DNA of 60,000 nt from Cryptomeria japonica (lineage: Eukaryota > Streptophyta > Pinopsida > Cupressales > Cupressaceae), in the NCBI RefSeq assembly GCF_030272615.1, contig NC_081406.1, forward strand, positions 238,690,422 to 238,750,421. The letters run 5' to 3'. The notes under the pieces are model-generated. The model made no database searches. It was not told where the DNA came from and saw only the letters and a program-made list of their open reading frames with translations. The position numbers were made by a program, and so were the translations under genes. The first letter of the stretch is position 1; each line of letters begins with the position of its first letter. Positions 47,963 to 59,419 of the stretch are shown piece after piece.

Positions 47963-49632
47963 TGAGAAACAATGTTCAAGGGAAGGTCCTGTATAGCCGC
48001 TCCCTGGATGGGAGTCACATTATTTGGGGAGGAATCCTCTTTCTTTTTATTACCAGAGTTTTTATTTTCTGACCCCACAGGTCTTCCCCTTCTTTTCGAG
48101 ATGGGAAGATCATCCATACCATCATACTCATAATCCAACTCAAATAGTGTCTGCTTGTCATCTTCCATGGCCTGCTTGGTGCTACAAGAGACCATAGTGG
48201 GATTACATGCAGGTATAACTTCAATAGTACAATCATCTTCTATTTCTTTAAGAGCTTTACGTGAGTCAGATGTCTTAGAATTAGTGCAAGTTTTATCAGT
48301 AGGATCGCACTTTTGAGGGAAAACAGAGACGGGGCTGTTTAAACAGGGGGGAGCTTGCGGGGATGAAACATCTTTGTTTTTGTTAACTTTTCTTCTCCTT
48401 TTCTTGGTAATGGTTAGGAATCCATCCGAGTTACCCGCAACTGTTTCAGTGTTATGCAATGACAGAGTATCAGAACAATTGGGGATCTATGGAGGGGTAG
48501 AGGCTACGAAAAGGGGTGTGAAATGGAGGTTATTTTGAGCATTTTGGGTGTCTGGCCGAGGTGTTTGAGTATCGGAAGCAGTATGGACAGGAGGAGCTTG
48601 TGGGGTGTTATCACTAGTGGTTTTATCAGAGGTAGTAACCGATTTCTTTTTAATAATTGGACAGTCTTTACGTCTGTGACCTTCTCTTCGGCATAGAAAG
48701 CAAGCATTCAACCCACCAAGTATTTCAATAGGGCATGTTATCCTTTCGTCAGCTATATTCACATTTAGGGCTTCTGGTATATCAATTCCCGGTTTAATAG
48801 CTATGAGGATGCAGGCATCAAGATGGGGAACCAACCTCACAGTATCATCCATTCGGATGACTCTACCCAGGGGTTCCAAGAGCTGCGGAATAAATCTCCA
48901 TAGGAAGGGGGGGATATGTTTAACCAAGACCCACCTAGGGGCGGAGAGGGCGATGATTTCTTCATGAATGGCTTCGGGTGACCACGCCAGAGCGCGGAAG
49001 GAGGTGAAACCAACATTCCAATATTGTTTTTTTAGAACTTCGGCCTGTGATTCCTATGAAACAAAAAAGATAACATACAGACCTCGCTGAATTTGTCTGC
49101 AAAACGATATGTGAAAACCTAGTTTCAAACTCCAGTAATTGTGAAGCCAGTCATCGAGGAATTTGCGAGGAGGACATTTATCTAACTCCACAACAGAGAA
49201 GAAAATTGCACAATTTCTAAGCCTATTCTTTTCGTTCAATATTTCAACTAACATTTCTGGATTAGGCATAATAGAGAATGGGTTATTAGAAACCCCAGGG
49301 CCCTTACCGGAGTTGGGCGCTCCATCAGGTGTCGAGGATATAAACTTAGCACTATCGTCAACCGCCACTCCAGCCTTCGACACTGCCTCTGCGAATGTTT
49401 CTGGTCTGTTAATGGAGGTATTATCAGGTTTTGGAGGGCTGGGCAGAGAGCCATTAATGCCATCCGATGGGCATTCATGGTTGCCCAGTGGTGAAATGGG
49501 TACGGGAGCGGGTGAGCCATCGAGGGGAGGACAGTTATTTAATGCCATTCTAATTAAAGGCGAAGTTGGAGTAAACACACCTGGCCTGACATCGCCAGAA
49601 ACCGCCGTCGTCGTCCCACCATCGCCTGCCAC
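47959..49632 (-). pseudogene. LINE ORF1: RNA-binding protein with CCHC knuckle, two stops
   Basis: A single frame of 558 codons starts MAGDGGTTTAVS. A Pro/Ser-rich N-terminal region leads to a DUF4283-like domain (about 49230-48800), with LDDWLHNYW and WVLVKHIPPFLWRF. A zinc knuckle CFLCRREGHRRKDC (48702-48661) follows. The C-terminal part is basic and acidic by turns, with KKRRRKVNKNK. TAG stops at 49056-49054 and 48489-48487 are the only breaks. The protein is expected to coat LINE RNA and aid nuclear transport. Its stop codon overlaps the ORF2 start. Confidence 0.9.
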
Positions 49633-49733
49633 CTTGTCGCCACGTAACGCACAGAACGAATAACAGTAGATGCAGAGAAACGTCGAAAACGCAGAGCAGC
49701 AAATATTTCAAACCATCAAAATCAATCGTTTTC

Positions 49734-49751
49734 TCTAATAATTTTATTATT
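49734..49751. repeat. LINE target-site duplication, 5' side
   Basis: The 18-bp sequence is identical to 43743-43760 and fixes the 5' end of the LINE at 49733. Confidence 0.93.
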
Positions 49752-51940
49752 AATTTTTATTTGCATTATGAATAAGTTGTTTTAATCAAACATAAGATTG
49801 ATTGGAAATTTAAAATATATATTAAAATTTATTTGAATAAAATAAGCAAAAAAAATATGATAGACTAGATGAGAATTTTCTCTCTAAAGCAAATTATGCA
49901 ATTCATGATGAGAATTATAGACACCCATTCTTTGAGTAAAAATCCTAGAACATCTATACAAATGTTGGGTAGCTTGAATTATATGATTTTCTCCAATAAA
50001 TCACTATTAAATGCTTAAAGGACACAAATGAATTGAATTGATACACAACCCCTTAGAAATCTAATAGATTCTAATAGATATTAGCTCTTATTCTACAATA
50101 ATGACTCATACACATGAAAAAAGTATTTTGTAATCTAGTGTCATTCTTCAAATTTGAATGTGAAACATTGATCTTTGATCGAAGTCAGAAGATCAATGGT
50201 GATTTTAAATTGTCTCTTTTTGTTAAAATATTTTTTCAAAATTATGATAAAGTGGAAGGGAATAACCAAATAAATATCAACATCTATAAAGGCTCTTTAT
50301 AGATCAAGATAGTCTCACACTAACCTAGAATTTGATCGTCTATATGGCCACTTTTTCAATTTTTGATCGTATATGACAAGTTAAAAAATTATTAAAACAT
50401 ATGAATTAACATTTAATATTCTCATAAAACAGTATAAACACACACGTTGTGTGTGTGTGTGTGTGTGTGTGTTCAACAAATGTAATGTATGAAAATGGAA
50501 CCAGGTAGGACTAAGACCAAGATCCACTTTCATACAACATTGGAATACGAAATCACCTAAAGGAGTGATCATATTTGACTAACTCTTGTAGAAGAGCATC
50601 AAATGACACTTTTAGGGTTTCCATTCCTTTTGCTTCTTTGGAAAGTGAATGAACTATGGAGATATGTTGAAGCAATGTGAATCTATGACTAAAGTGTGAA
50701 GTAAATGAGAACTTAGAATGTTGTAATTGACTGATAAACAAATAGAGATTCTATAGCAAACACATAAATGGAAACAAAATCTAATCATGCACTTGTATCT
50801 TCAATTTGAAGTTGAATCTATGGGACTGGGACACCCAAAACACCCTGGTCTTTTTCTCTATAGCTAGTTTCTAGAAATCTATTTTCTAAGATAGGGACAA
50901 AGCTTCCTACAAAATCTAGATGGAAACCTTGGGGACAAGGGTTCCCCAAGTACCTTGGTTTGGATAGGGGCACCCCAATTTCCCTAGTCCTTAAAAACTA
51001 GGTCCAATTTATAAGAAAGCATATGTATCAATCTGCTAAAGGTCTCCTAAACTTCATGTCTTTGTCAATGACCTATACTTACACACAAGTGGACATAAAG
51101 GGTGTTGTGGATAGGGGTTCGCCGACGTAAAACCCTGATTTTGTAATTAATCCTGATTGAAATAAAAATTGAACTTGAATTGAATTGGAAAGCTTGTCTT
51201 TTGAGGGCAATGCTAGATCTGAAATGGAAATGATTATACCTTTAATAGGTGATGCAATTCTCTTAGGATAAGTCCTCCACATTTTGATGCAATGATATGA
51301 TAAATCACATAAAATGGAATCATGGCAAACCACATAAAAACCATCATGAAATCATAATTGAAACATATTATGAAGATGTCTTGATGTAGTTTGTTGCTCT
51401 TTGGATTAGATCTACTCTATGAATGTTGCTCTTGAATTGGAAGGATAATGCTAGCATTATATGATATTTTGAAAATGAATTGAGGATGATGCCTTATATA
51501 GAGATTTCATTTAATTAAAATCACCTTTAGTCAAACTTATATTTACTGTATTTTTGCATAGAGCTAGATTTGAATAGGGTAGGTTTGCCTAATTATCCTT
51601 CCAAAATTCAAGCCAAAAAGTGTAGGACCAAGAGGTGTGGGTCAACCTAGTTCCAACAACTTTTTCTAGATATATTTCTAATGCTAATTCTAGCTCAAGT
51701 TGAAATTTGGGTAGGATTAAGGATATATCAAGATAATAAAATATAAAGGGCACACCTAGATTTAAGGGCCCAAACAATGTGATGATGTAATAAAGTAGAA
51801 TAAGACTCATAATATTGAACTAAATATTTATTAATTACAATAAAGGTCCTATAATGCATATGGGAATAGGAAATACTAAAATGAGTGCTAGGATAGTGTA
51901 AAATTGGACACACTAATAAATGTGTACAATTTATGATGCT
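49752..51940 (-). repeat. degraded repeat, probable gypsy 3' LTR (minus)
   Basis: On the minus strand a purine-rich stretch (51960-51944) is followed at 51943 by TGTAGCATCATAAATTGTAC. That start resembles the LTR at 57134 (TGTAGAATCCTAAAATTGCA). The left end is undefined. Parts at 50500-50620 resemble 56025-56130 in layout (CATAMAACATTRGAATRYRAAA, then TTGACTAAC), compatible with a diverged LTR pair. A (GT)n microsatellite lies inside. No gene is seen. Confidence 0.4.
50441..50471. repeat. (CA)n/(GT)n microsatellite
   Basis: A short CA run passes through CGTT into about 12 GT units, giving a small self-complementary stem. It is simple sequence and likely variable in length. Confidence 0.9.
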
Positions 51941-51960
51941 ACATTTAGCCCTCACTTTAG

Positions 51961-53540
51961 CGAAGCATCATCTTACAATCATACTCTCGGTAAAGTAGAA
52001 ATGAAAGGGTCAAGCATCTAAGAGTAAAACAAGATAGATATAGGAGAACACTAACTTTAAGAAATGCACAAGCCCCAAGCGTAGGATCCTATCAATACAT
52101 GCAATTAACCTTTGAATATACACAAAAGAAAACAACATTAGTACTAAAACACAAAGTTTCATGCCAACTAGTTGAAGAGACCTTGATAATCAAAATATTT
52201 CATCTATATCATTCGTAGCATATTATTGTAAGAGAAAAAGTAGACTTATAGAAAGAACAAGGACATACACTAATTGAAAGAAGAAGTGACCATGATCCAA
52301 TGCTAGCAAAGTGTGTTATGATATGGGCTCATGGGAGATAGAGAAAGAGGGAACATGGATTTTACAGGCTAGCAAGTTGTAATATGTTAGGTGATCCATG
52401 GAAGCATGAATTCTTATGGGATAATAAGTTGTGCTATGTTGTGTGATTCGTGTAGTAAGGAAGAGTTGATTAGCAAGCTATGTTATGCTAGATCCACTCA
52501 ACCTATAAAGAGAGAAAGATGAGTTGAAAGGTCTAGCAAGTTAAGTTATGATAGTCAACTCACCACAAGAAATTAAATAAGGAAAGTCTGAAACATGTTG
52601 TGAGTTGTGTTATACTATTCAACATCTCCAAAATTAATAGTTGAAAGGTCTAGAAAGTTGTGTTATGCTAGTCAACTCATCCTTATGTGATGTTGTCTAG
52701 TTTTAGGATTAAAGCACCTTGTCTAAGGCTTTGGTATATTTTCGAGCATACAACAACCTATATAAGGCACATGATACAAAATGACTAGATTTGGGAAGGC
52801 AACATGAGGATGCAACAACCTATCTAAAACAAATGGTGCATAAGGATGAAGCATGAGAATACAACAATCTCATTTATGATAGTTGATAATTGAAAATACA
52901 ACAATAAGGTCGCATATATGCCCCACATTAAGATGTCATCATACTATAATGTTGATATCTAAAGGTAGACAAAAACAAGGATAAGCCCATTCAACATCAA
53001 AGAGATATCCTTTAGGTTATAATGTACATGCAATCCAAGCCAAAGCATATCTCTTTTGACGCAAGGAGGAGATAGTTGTAAAAGAGATATCTTACAACAA
53101 GTCTAAAGGGATCCTTTTGGGGGTTGCATGATTGACAAAGAAGGAAGAGATAGTTGCATAAAGATATCTACCTCCAAGAGTAGAGGATATCTTTAATAAA
53201 GATGACATCTTTGAAAGGAGACTGAGACTAAGAATACATATTTCTCCATTGCTTAGGAAAAAGTAGATTCTTAGTGAAGGATTGCACAATTTCACTAAGG
53301 AGAGATTATTCATAAAAGACAAACAATTCCAAGGAAGAATAGTTACTAAACAAGGAACACACATGTATTTGCATGAAGGATAATTCTATACAAAAAATGG
53401 CATAAAATTATGAAAACATGAAACTCAACAAAGGAAAAGTGCATCTTTAGAAAGAAAGGATGATTGGAAGTCTATTCTTGCCCCCCAAGGATGGAGACAA
53501 GAATATTAGTTCTATTATATTGCTACCTAAATATTGCTGC
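51961..53540 (-). other. non-coding internal part of a degraded gypsy element
   Basis: No RT or integrase is found. Besides the tandem repeat below, the phrase AAAGAGATATC or similar (GAGATATCCTTT, AAAGAGATATCTTA) recurs at 52990-53220. A 90-codon minus ORF (53364-53092) has no motif. Confidence 0.4.
52360..52690. repeat. degenerate tandem repeat, unit about 50-60 bp
   Basis: About six imperfect copies of a unit of the form GTCTAGCAAGTTGTGTTATGC plus a CAACTCATCC-like end begin near 52367, 52420, 52471, 52530, 52590 and 52645. (Unit shown in part.) The last two are the closest to each other. It lies in the non-coding part of the gypsy remnant. Confidence 0.65.
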
Positions 53541-54790
53541 ACCTGAAATTGCACCACCATGAATGACAATGAGCCCCCAATAGGTAAGCTAGCAATGTCA
53601 CATAATGAGGAGCAACATAATAGGAACTTAAATGCTATGTGTAAGAATTAAGATGAGAGTCTGACTCATTGTCATCTAGTTTTTCAATGGTACTAGTTAT
53701 AATAAGTTGCTGAATATTATATTTCAAGTCATAACATTCAATCATACAATGGCCATGGATTTGATGATACTTGCAAAAAGAAGCATAGTGTTGACTTTTC
53801 TTACGATTATTTCTTTGATTTTTCAAAGGGAGAGTAATCAAGTTGTCTTTAAGAAGATCATACAAAATACTATTTTGTTATGCTGATAAATTGTAATAAG
53901 ATGCATTAGAAAATGGTGGAGGGGATGTCGACAAAGGAGAAGGTTGAAAAAAAAACCTTCTTTGGAAAAGTGTGATGTACATTTCTAATGACCGTCAAAA
54001 CTTTGTTGCACACATCCTAATCATGTGCATTGCATCCATGTTTACAATCAAATAAAGGTGTTTAAATATATAGAGGAGAGGTTTCATTCTTAGTGTTAAG
54101 GTCTAAAGAGTTCCCATTATCATGAAGACAAGTGTTGGAAGGAGATATGGGAATTGATTTAGAATAAGCTTGGATAAATAGCACACAAGGCTTCTTCAAG
54201 GCTTCTTCAAGGCTTCATTCTTATATTGAGGGATCTTATACCCATTAAAGGAAGGTGTAAAGTCTAATATACCCTAATTATTTGCTAAAGAAACATCTTT
54301 GATAGGAGATTGTGTTGTTGAAGGAATCACGGTATTAAAGGAAGAAATGTATCCTACTTCTTCATGAAAAAATCATAAGGATTAGGATAAATCTTGATTT
54401 TGTGAATTGAATATTGTTATATATGAATTTTATTAGGTGATGAAGAGTAGAAAGGAATAATTTCATAGCATGGATCCATAGTCTACCTAGAAGAAGGTTA
54501 TAAATAATATTGTTGGGAATGAAATGAATAGGAGTAGGTAAAGTCACATATCCTACTTTGACAGGTAATATGATTTGATACCAAGTGACTCTAAGAATAT
54601 TATCAAAGTCATGAACACAAAGAGGATCGGATTGTAGAGGAGAATAATCCCAATTTATCTTTTCTAATAAGTCAACACGACAAATGTTAAGTGTTGACCC
54701 ATTATAAATTAAATTACCTCTTATGTTTTGTTCATAAATTTGAGGAGAAAACACAAAGGGATTATCTCTATTGTCAATATTGACCATTCA
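53540..54790 (-). pseudogene. gypsy protease and gag-like remnant
   Basis: The 54787-54362 piece (141 codons) shows a retropepsin: YNGSTLNICRVDLLEKI, where the active-site Asp is replaced by Tyr (YNGS in place of DNGS), then LPTPIHFIPNN, NLLLGRLWIHAMK and LHHLIKFIYNN, as in plant gypsy proteases. The 53865-53635 piece (76 codons) has FCKYHQIHGHCMIECYDLK, a CCHC-like knuckle usually found in gag. On the minus strand the knuckle follows the protease, the reverse of the normal gag-protease order. Stops and frameshifts abound. The same family occurs at 41.3-43.2 kb. Confidence 0.75.
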
Positions 54791-54859
54791 TTCTGGGCCC
54801 CTCTAATCTACAAATAGGAATCTCCTCCCTTCATAATTCATCCACATCATTTTATTGTC

Positions 54860-57133
54860 ATGTTGTCAAGTCCAAAACCCATCAATCAGACCATCATTAT
54901 GCCCAAATTTATCCACACTCAATCCATGGATATAATCCACCATATTGTTGTGTATCTTGGAGATAAATCTACATCCATCTACTCAAAGGAGAAAATCAGG
55001 TGGAGAAGGGGTGCATTCCACTTCAAGAGCTCAATAAGAGGGAGTAAGAAAGGTATAAGCTTAGTTGTCTTTCATTTTTTCTTTGATTTTATGAATTTAC
55101 ATGCTCAACTAACCTTGTCTCTTTTTTATTGCTTTCAATCCTTGCCTGCCTCTTCACCAAATGAGGAGGTTAGTTATCACCATCAAGGTCCTCGTCATCT
55201 TTAGAGGAAGGTTCATTTATCTGCTTTTGTTATTTTATTTTTCTTTGGCAACATGAGCTTCCATTGCAATTCTAGCAGATCTACAACCACCAAAAATACT
55301 AGAATTTTTAATTTTATCATCACTCTCCTCTATGTTGTCATCAGGATATACTTTGAACTATGATAAAGGATTAATTTTTCTAACAATAGGTTTGGACTAA
55401 AAATATGATGTCAATAAAAGATGGTGATGGTGTAATGATCAAGGATATCTAAATATTATAAAATATTTAGATGCACCAACGGAAAGGGAATGACAAAGGA
55501 AAGATAATGACAAAAAATATGTAATAGGAATATGGACAAAAATATTAGGCTTCTTTGCTTCATTCTTATGACTAGTCACATGTATCATGTTGATTAACCT
55601 TTGTAAAAGGCTTAGTTTAGGAGATATAGAGGATAACTCAATAGGTATAAAATCATCAAGAGATTCATCTAATATATCAAATATGCCACTACTAAATAGC
55701 TCATCGAAGGCATTAAAATCTTGTAAAAAAAGGATCCAAAATGATTAGATAAGTTACTTTCTCTAAGATGCGGGTTGATTTATTTTTTAAGGTTTTGGTT
55801 TTCTAATGTAAGAAATGAAAAAATTTCTCTATTTAATAATGTGTTTAAATGATATGATATAATGAAATAAAGCATTCAAAATACTTATGTAATTTTAAAA
55901 ACGACCAAAAAAGACACAACAATGTATGTTAATCAAATTCTTTTCTTTTTAGAATCAAAAAGAATTTAAAAGATGTCAAGCTGACAAAAATGTTTGATAT
56001 GGAAGAGAGATGGACAAATCTAGCTAGTAACTTAACCTAAGCCAAACCCTCTTCCATAAAACATTAGAATGTAAAACACAAGAGGGTATTATGCTTGACT
56101 AACACTAGTCAAAGTGAGTTAAGAAACCTAGGTTCTATCTCTTTGTTGCATGAAATATTGTTTGATTTTCTTAGATGTGAGCTAATTTGGCCTTAAGGAA
56201 TTCATAAATGATCATATAAACTAATAAAATGTATTGATAAATATAGAGTTAAATCTATAGACAAGTACTAAAATTAAATTGAGATACAAAGGTACACCTG
56301 TGATAGGAATCTAAGCCTAAAATTATTAGACCATGGAGATGGGTGCCTTAGTCTAGTAGGTGTCCAAGTGTCAGAAACTACCAGATCTGGTATCAGATGA
56401 CTCAGAACTACAAATCCTCCAAATATCAAGTCAAATTGGCAAGACTATGGTGCTAGGAGCCCTAGTACAGGTTTTTTTCTCCTAAATTGGTCATATCTAA
56501 CTCAATTGTCTCAATCCTCAAGTGTACCTAAAAATTTAGGTCAAGCCCTATATCTGAAAATACAAAAGCATAGAAGGGAGGGGAAATGGTTACAGCTATA
56601 TAAGGCTTTGCCTTATTCAAACCCCCATTTTGGTGTTCCACCTCCATGAATAGACAAGTTGGTTATGAGATAGAATTGTGTGGTTTGAACCTTGATTGTG
56701 TCTAAGATTGTGGCATTCAAATCAAATGCATAAGCATAAATCAAGAGCTCTACTCAAGTATGTTAGAAAAACACTAGATGACATTGTCAAAAGATGATGT
56801 ATAAATCAAATAAGGAATAGATGAATCACAAAAATGATAATAAATATCAAATATAAAGCTAAAAATCATAAATGAAATAATGACATTAAATCATACCAAA
56901 TATTTAAAGAGAGGTACAATATAATCATGAGTTAGTAATTCCATATCATCCTCAAACATTACTTGAAGCTTCCATCATTATGACTATTAAGTGATGGAGA
57001 TTTATTGAATATTTGAGCTTGATAATTATTCTTCTTATTTTTAGACTCGTAGACTCATATTTGGGAAAGTTTTCTCATCATAAGGATAACATAATGTAGT
57101 ACCCCTCCATGATTTTCTTTAGATACTTGTTAC
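54860..57133. other. degraded repeat DNA, possible gypsy 5' LTR (minus) in its right half
   Basis: A plus-strand ORF of 114 codons (54860-55204) has no recognised domain. From about 55980 to 57100 the sequence resembles 50.3-51.5 kb in order of landmarks, so it may be the partner LTR of the minus-strand gypsy remnant. Ends, PBS and duplication were not found. Confidence 0.35.
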
Positions 57134-57440
57134 TGTAGAATCCTAAAATTGCACCCCTTTGCAATTTTGACCGCATTTGGGGCCCTCACCATAGTGTTTG
57201 CATCCCTATGCCTAATTAGGACCCATTTATGCTTGCATCATGCAATAATAGCATCAATATCACATTTTACCTTGTATGGACCCCTTGTCCTAGCCCTAAA
57301 TTAGGGTAGGACTAGGGTGTGGTGCCTTTGTCCTCACTAGGACCATGGTGCCAAGCCATGGTCCTCCCCAATTGGGCCCTAATTTAAACCCTTGGCTCTA
57401 TCTCAAATTTGAGTTGGAAAACTTTCTCTGTGTCGGCCTA

Positions 57441-57466
57441 TGTCAAAAAATTAATATTTTTTGACA
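57441..57466 (+). promoter_or_regulatory. perfect inverted repeat next to the TATA box
   Basis: TGTCAAAAAA and TTTTTTGACA form 10-bp perfect arms around a 6-base loop (TTAATA), ending 9 bp before the TATA box. TGAC at the arm tip is the core of W-box and bZIP-type sites, so it may be a paired factor site. Function is inference. Confidence 0.6.
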
Positions 57467-57475
57467 ATGGGCAAG

Positions 57476-57482
57476 TATATAA
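57476..57482 (+). promoter_or_regulatory. TATA box of the gypsy-like 5' LTR
   Basis: TATATAAGG lies 340 bp into the LTR, giving a U3 of about 370 bp and a long R-U5. It is the best Pol II core promoter match in the window. Confidence 0.65.
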
Positions 57483-58301
57483 GGAGGCTTTCCCCTCTTA
57501 TTTGAGCATAAGATAGGTATAGGAGAATTATAGTCAAGAAATCAAGCATTCAAGCATTGAAGTACTCATCATCAAGCATTTATAGAGATCTTTCAGGCTA
57601 CATATTCTTATTCTATCCATTGTGGACCAACATTACATCATTCATTTGCAAGCATGTGTGTGTGATTAGGGTTTTGTCATGTCCATGCCATTTCATACAA
57701 CATATGTGATTACATTCAAGAAGCAAAACATCATTATCATTCGTTGCAGATCTGAGGTATATCCTTCCATCATTTTATTTCTTGGCTAATTCAAAAACTA
57801 GGGTTTGACCTAAGGCAAGCCCCTATTCCCAACCTATTTCCCTTTCTTTCTATGTGCAGGAAATAGGTGCGTAGTTGTAAGTTTCTTAGAATTAGCTTTA
57901 GACATAGAGACGAAACAACCCTTTTTGGTGTGCGAAAAATTCAGAGTTTCATGTTGCCACACTACAGTCCTTGCTTTTTCAGAACATTTTCGTAGGGCAG
58001 ATCCAAATCAACTTATATTACTCAAATCCAGGTGCACAATAAAATCCTAAACTTGTAGCTCATTATATTCTTAATTTTGTCTCCAATTTCAGCACTTTAC
58101 CCTAAATCAACATTTCAACTTACAAAAGAGGAAAACAAAATTAATTCAATCCATTTAATATTTGGTCCTTATTTGATTTGTGACTGAATCTAGTGGATTC
58201 CCTTCCCTCTTTTAAATGTAATGTTTCCCAAGTGAAAATTTATTTAGTGGTTTCTCCCTTCTATGTTGCAAATCACTAGATCAAATTTTCCACATTACAT
58301 T

Positions 58302-58315
58302 TTGGTGAACCCGAC
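58302..58315 (+). promoter_or_regulatory. primer-binding site of the gypsy-like element
   Basis: TGGTGAACCCGACT begins two bases after the LTR. It starts with TGG, the complement of the tRNA CCA end. I cannot name the tRNA with certainty. Confidence 0.6.
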
Positions 58316-58429
58316 TCCTTACACCTTTAATTCTAATTTATGTTCTCAGATATGAATGTGCATGCAATTTAAAATTAAATTTTTATTTACAAGTTTTATT
58401 TCCTTGCACATTTTAAAAATTTAGAGGTT

Positions 58430-59150
58430 AATTTCACTAAAACCTTAATTTTTAAATTCAAAACTAAGCTTGTAAATTGCTTAATTTGGAATAATTATTT
58501 CAGATCTGAGTACATTTTCAATTTCAAAATTCAAATTTTCATCTACAAGTCAAATTTCACAATTAAATTGTAAACTTAAGTGGTTAATTTCAAAAAACCC
58601 TAATTTTAAAAAATTAAAAAATTGAGCTTTTGGGTTGTTTAAATTTTGAATTTCACACTTCAAATTTTGTTGTTAATTATAATTCCAATTCAAATTTACA
58701 ATCTTGGATAAAATTTCAATTTCAAATTTAAATTTAAAAATTAAGTGGTTAATTAAAAACCCCTAATTTTTAAATTTAAATTAACCTTGTGTATTTCCCA
58801 ATTTTGCATTGATTATCTCAATTTCCAAATTTCAATCCTACATCTAATTTTAAATTTAAATTTTAAAATTAAGATGTTATTTTTACAAAGCCCTAATTTT
58901 CAATTTAAATTTCTTATGGACAATTTCAAATTTAAATTTTAAAATTAAGTGGTTAATTAAAAGAGCCCTAATTTTTAGATTTAAATTGATTATTTCAATT
59001 CCCAAATTTCAACATTTCAAATTTAAATTTTAAAATTAAGAGGTTATTTTTACAAGGCCCTAATTTTAAATTTTAAATCTCTTTTGGATAATTTTAAATT
59101 TAAATTAAGAGATTATTTTTGCATAATCCTAATTTTTACTTTTAAAATTC
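58430..59150 (+). repeat. degenerate tandem repeat in the leader
   Basis: About seven copies of a unit with the landmarks AAATTAAG, a short GGTTAATT or GGTTATTTTT phrase, and CCCTAATTTTTAAATTT recur near 58430, 58570, 58737, 58868, 58933, 59033 and 59103. Spacing varies from 65 to 165 bp. Runs of A/T-only sequence and many small inverted AAATTT pairs give it strong folding potential. No ORF is present in 58316-59202. Confidence 0.75.
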
Positions 59151-59419
59151 CTAGGAGGTTAAATTATTGCTCATTACTCTTTCAATCAATTTGCTTATAT
59201 AATTGAATAATCACTTTTCTAAAATTTTGCATTATTCAATTATTTTGCAAGTTCCAAATTTCAAATTTCATTTCATATTTTTGAAAACTAAAAAAAAATA
59301 TATACAAAAAAAAAAATTAAAAGAAAAAGAAAAATACAAAAAAAAATCTTGTTTTATGCATTTTGTATGTTTGCATGCTTTAGTTCATTTCATTGCAATA
59401 GTTAGCATTTCTTTTCAAA

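Larger units (their letters stand above)
43761..49733 (-). mobile_element. full-length L1-type LINE with 18-bp target-site duplication
   Basis: This 5,973-bp element carries both ORFs on the minus strand, a 5' leader of about 100 bp (49733-49633) and a 3' UTR of about 170 bp (43930-43761) that ends in A-rich sequence without a long poly(A) tail. Six premature stops and no frameshift make it the best-preserved element here. ORF2 has no RNase H, unlike the two other LINEs, so it is a different lineage. Confidence 0.95.
57134..58299 (+). repeat. 5' LTR of the gypsy-like element
   Basis: It begins TGTAGAATCC and ends CACATTACA, a TGTA/TACA terminus, and is followed two bases later by a primer-binding site. 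A promoter-like hairpin and TATA box are in the middle. The partner LTR is outside the window, so the ends rest on structure. Confidence 0.7.

Noticed and set aside
54860-55204. Plus-strand ORF of 114 codons as a gene
   Set aside because: It lies opposite to the surrounding gypsy remnant and has no recognisable motif.
58430-59150. Interstitial telomeric repeat because of CCCTAA words
   Set aside because: CCCTAA occurs once per unit of roughly 65-165 bp and not as a tandem heptamer.
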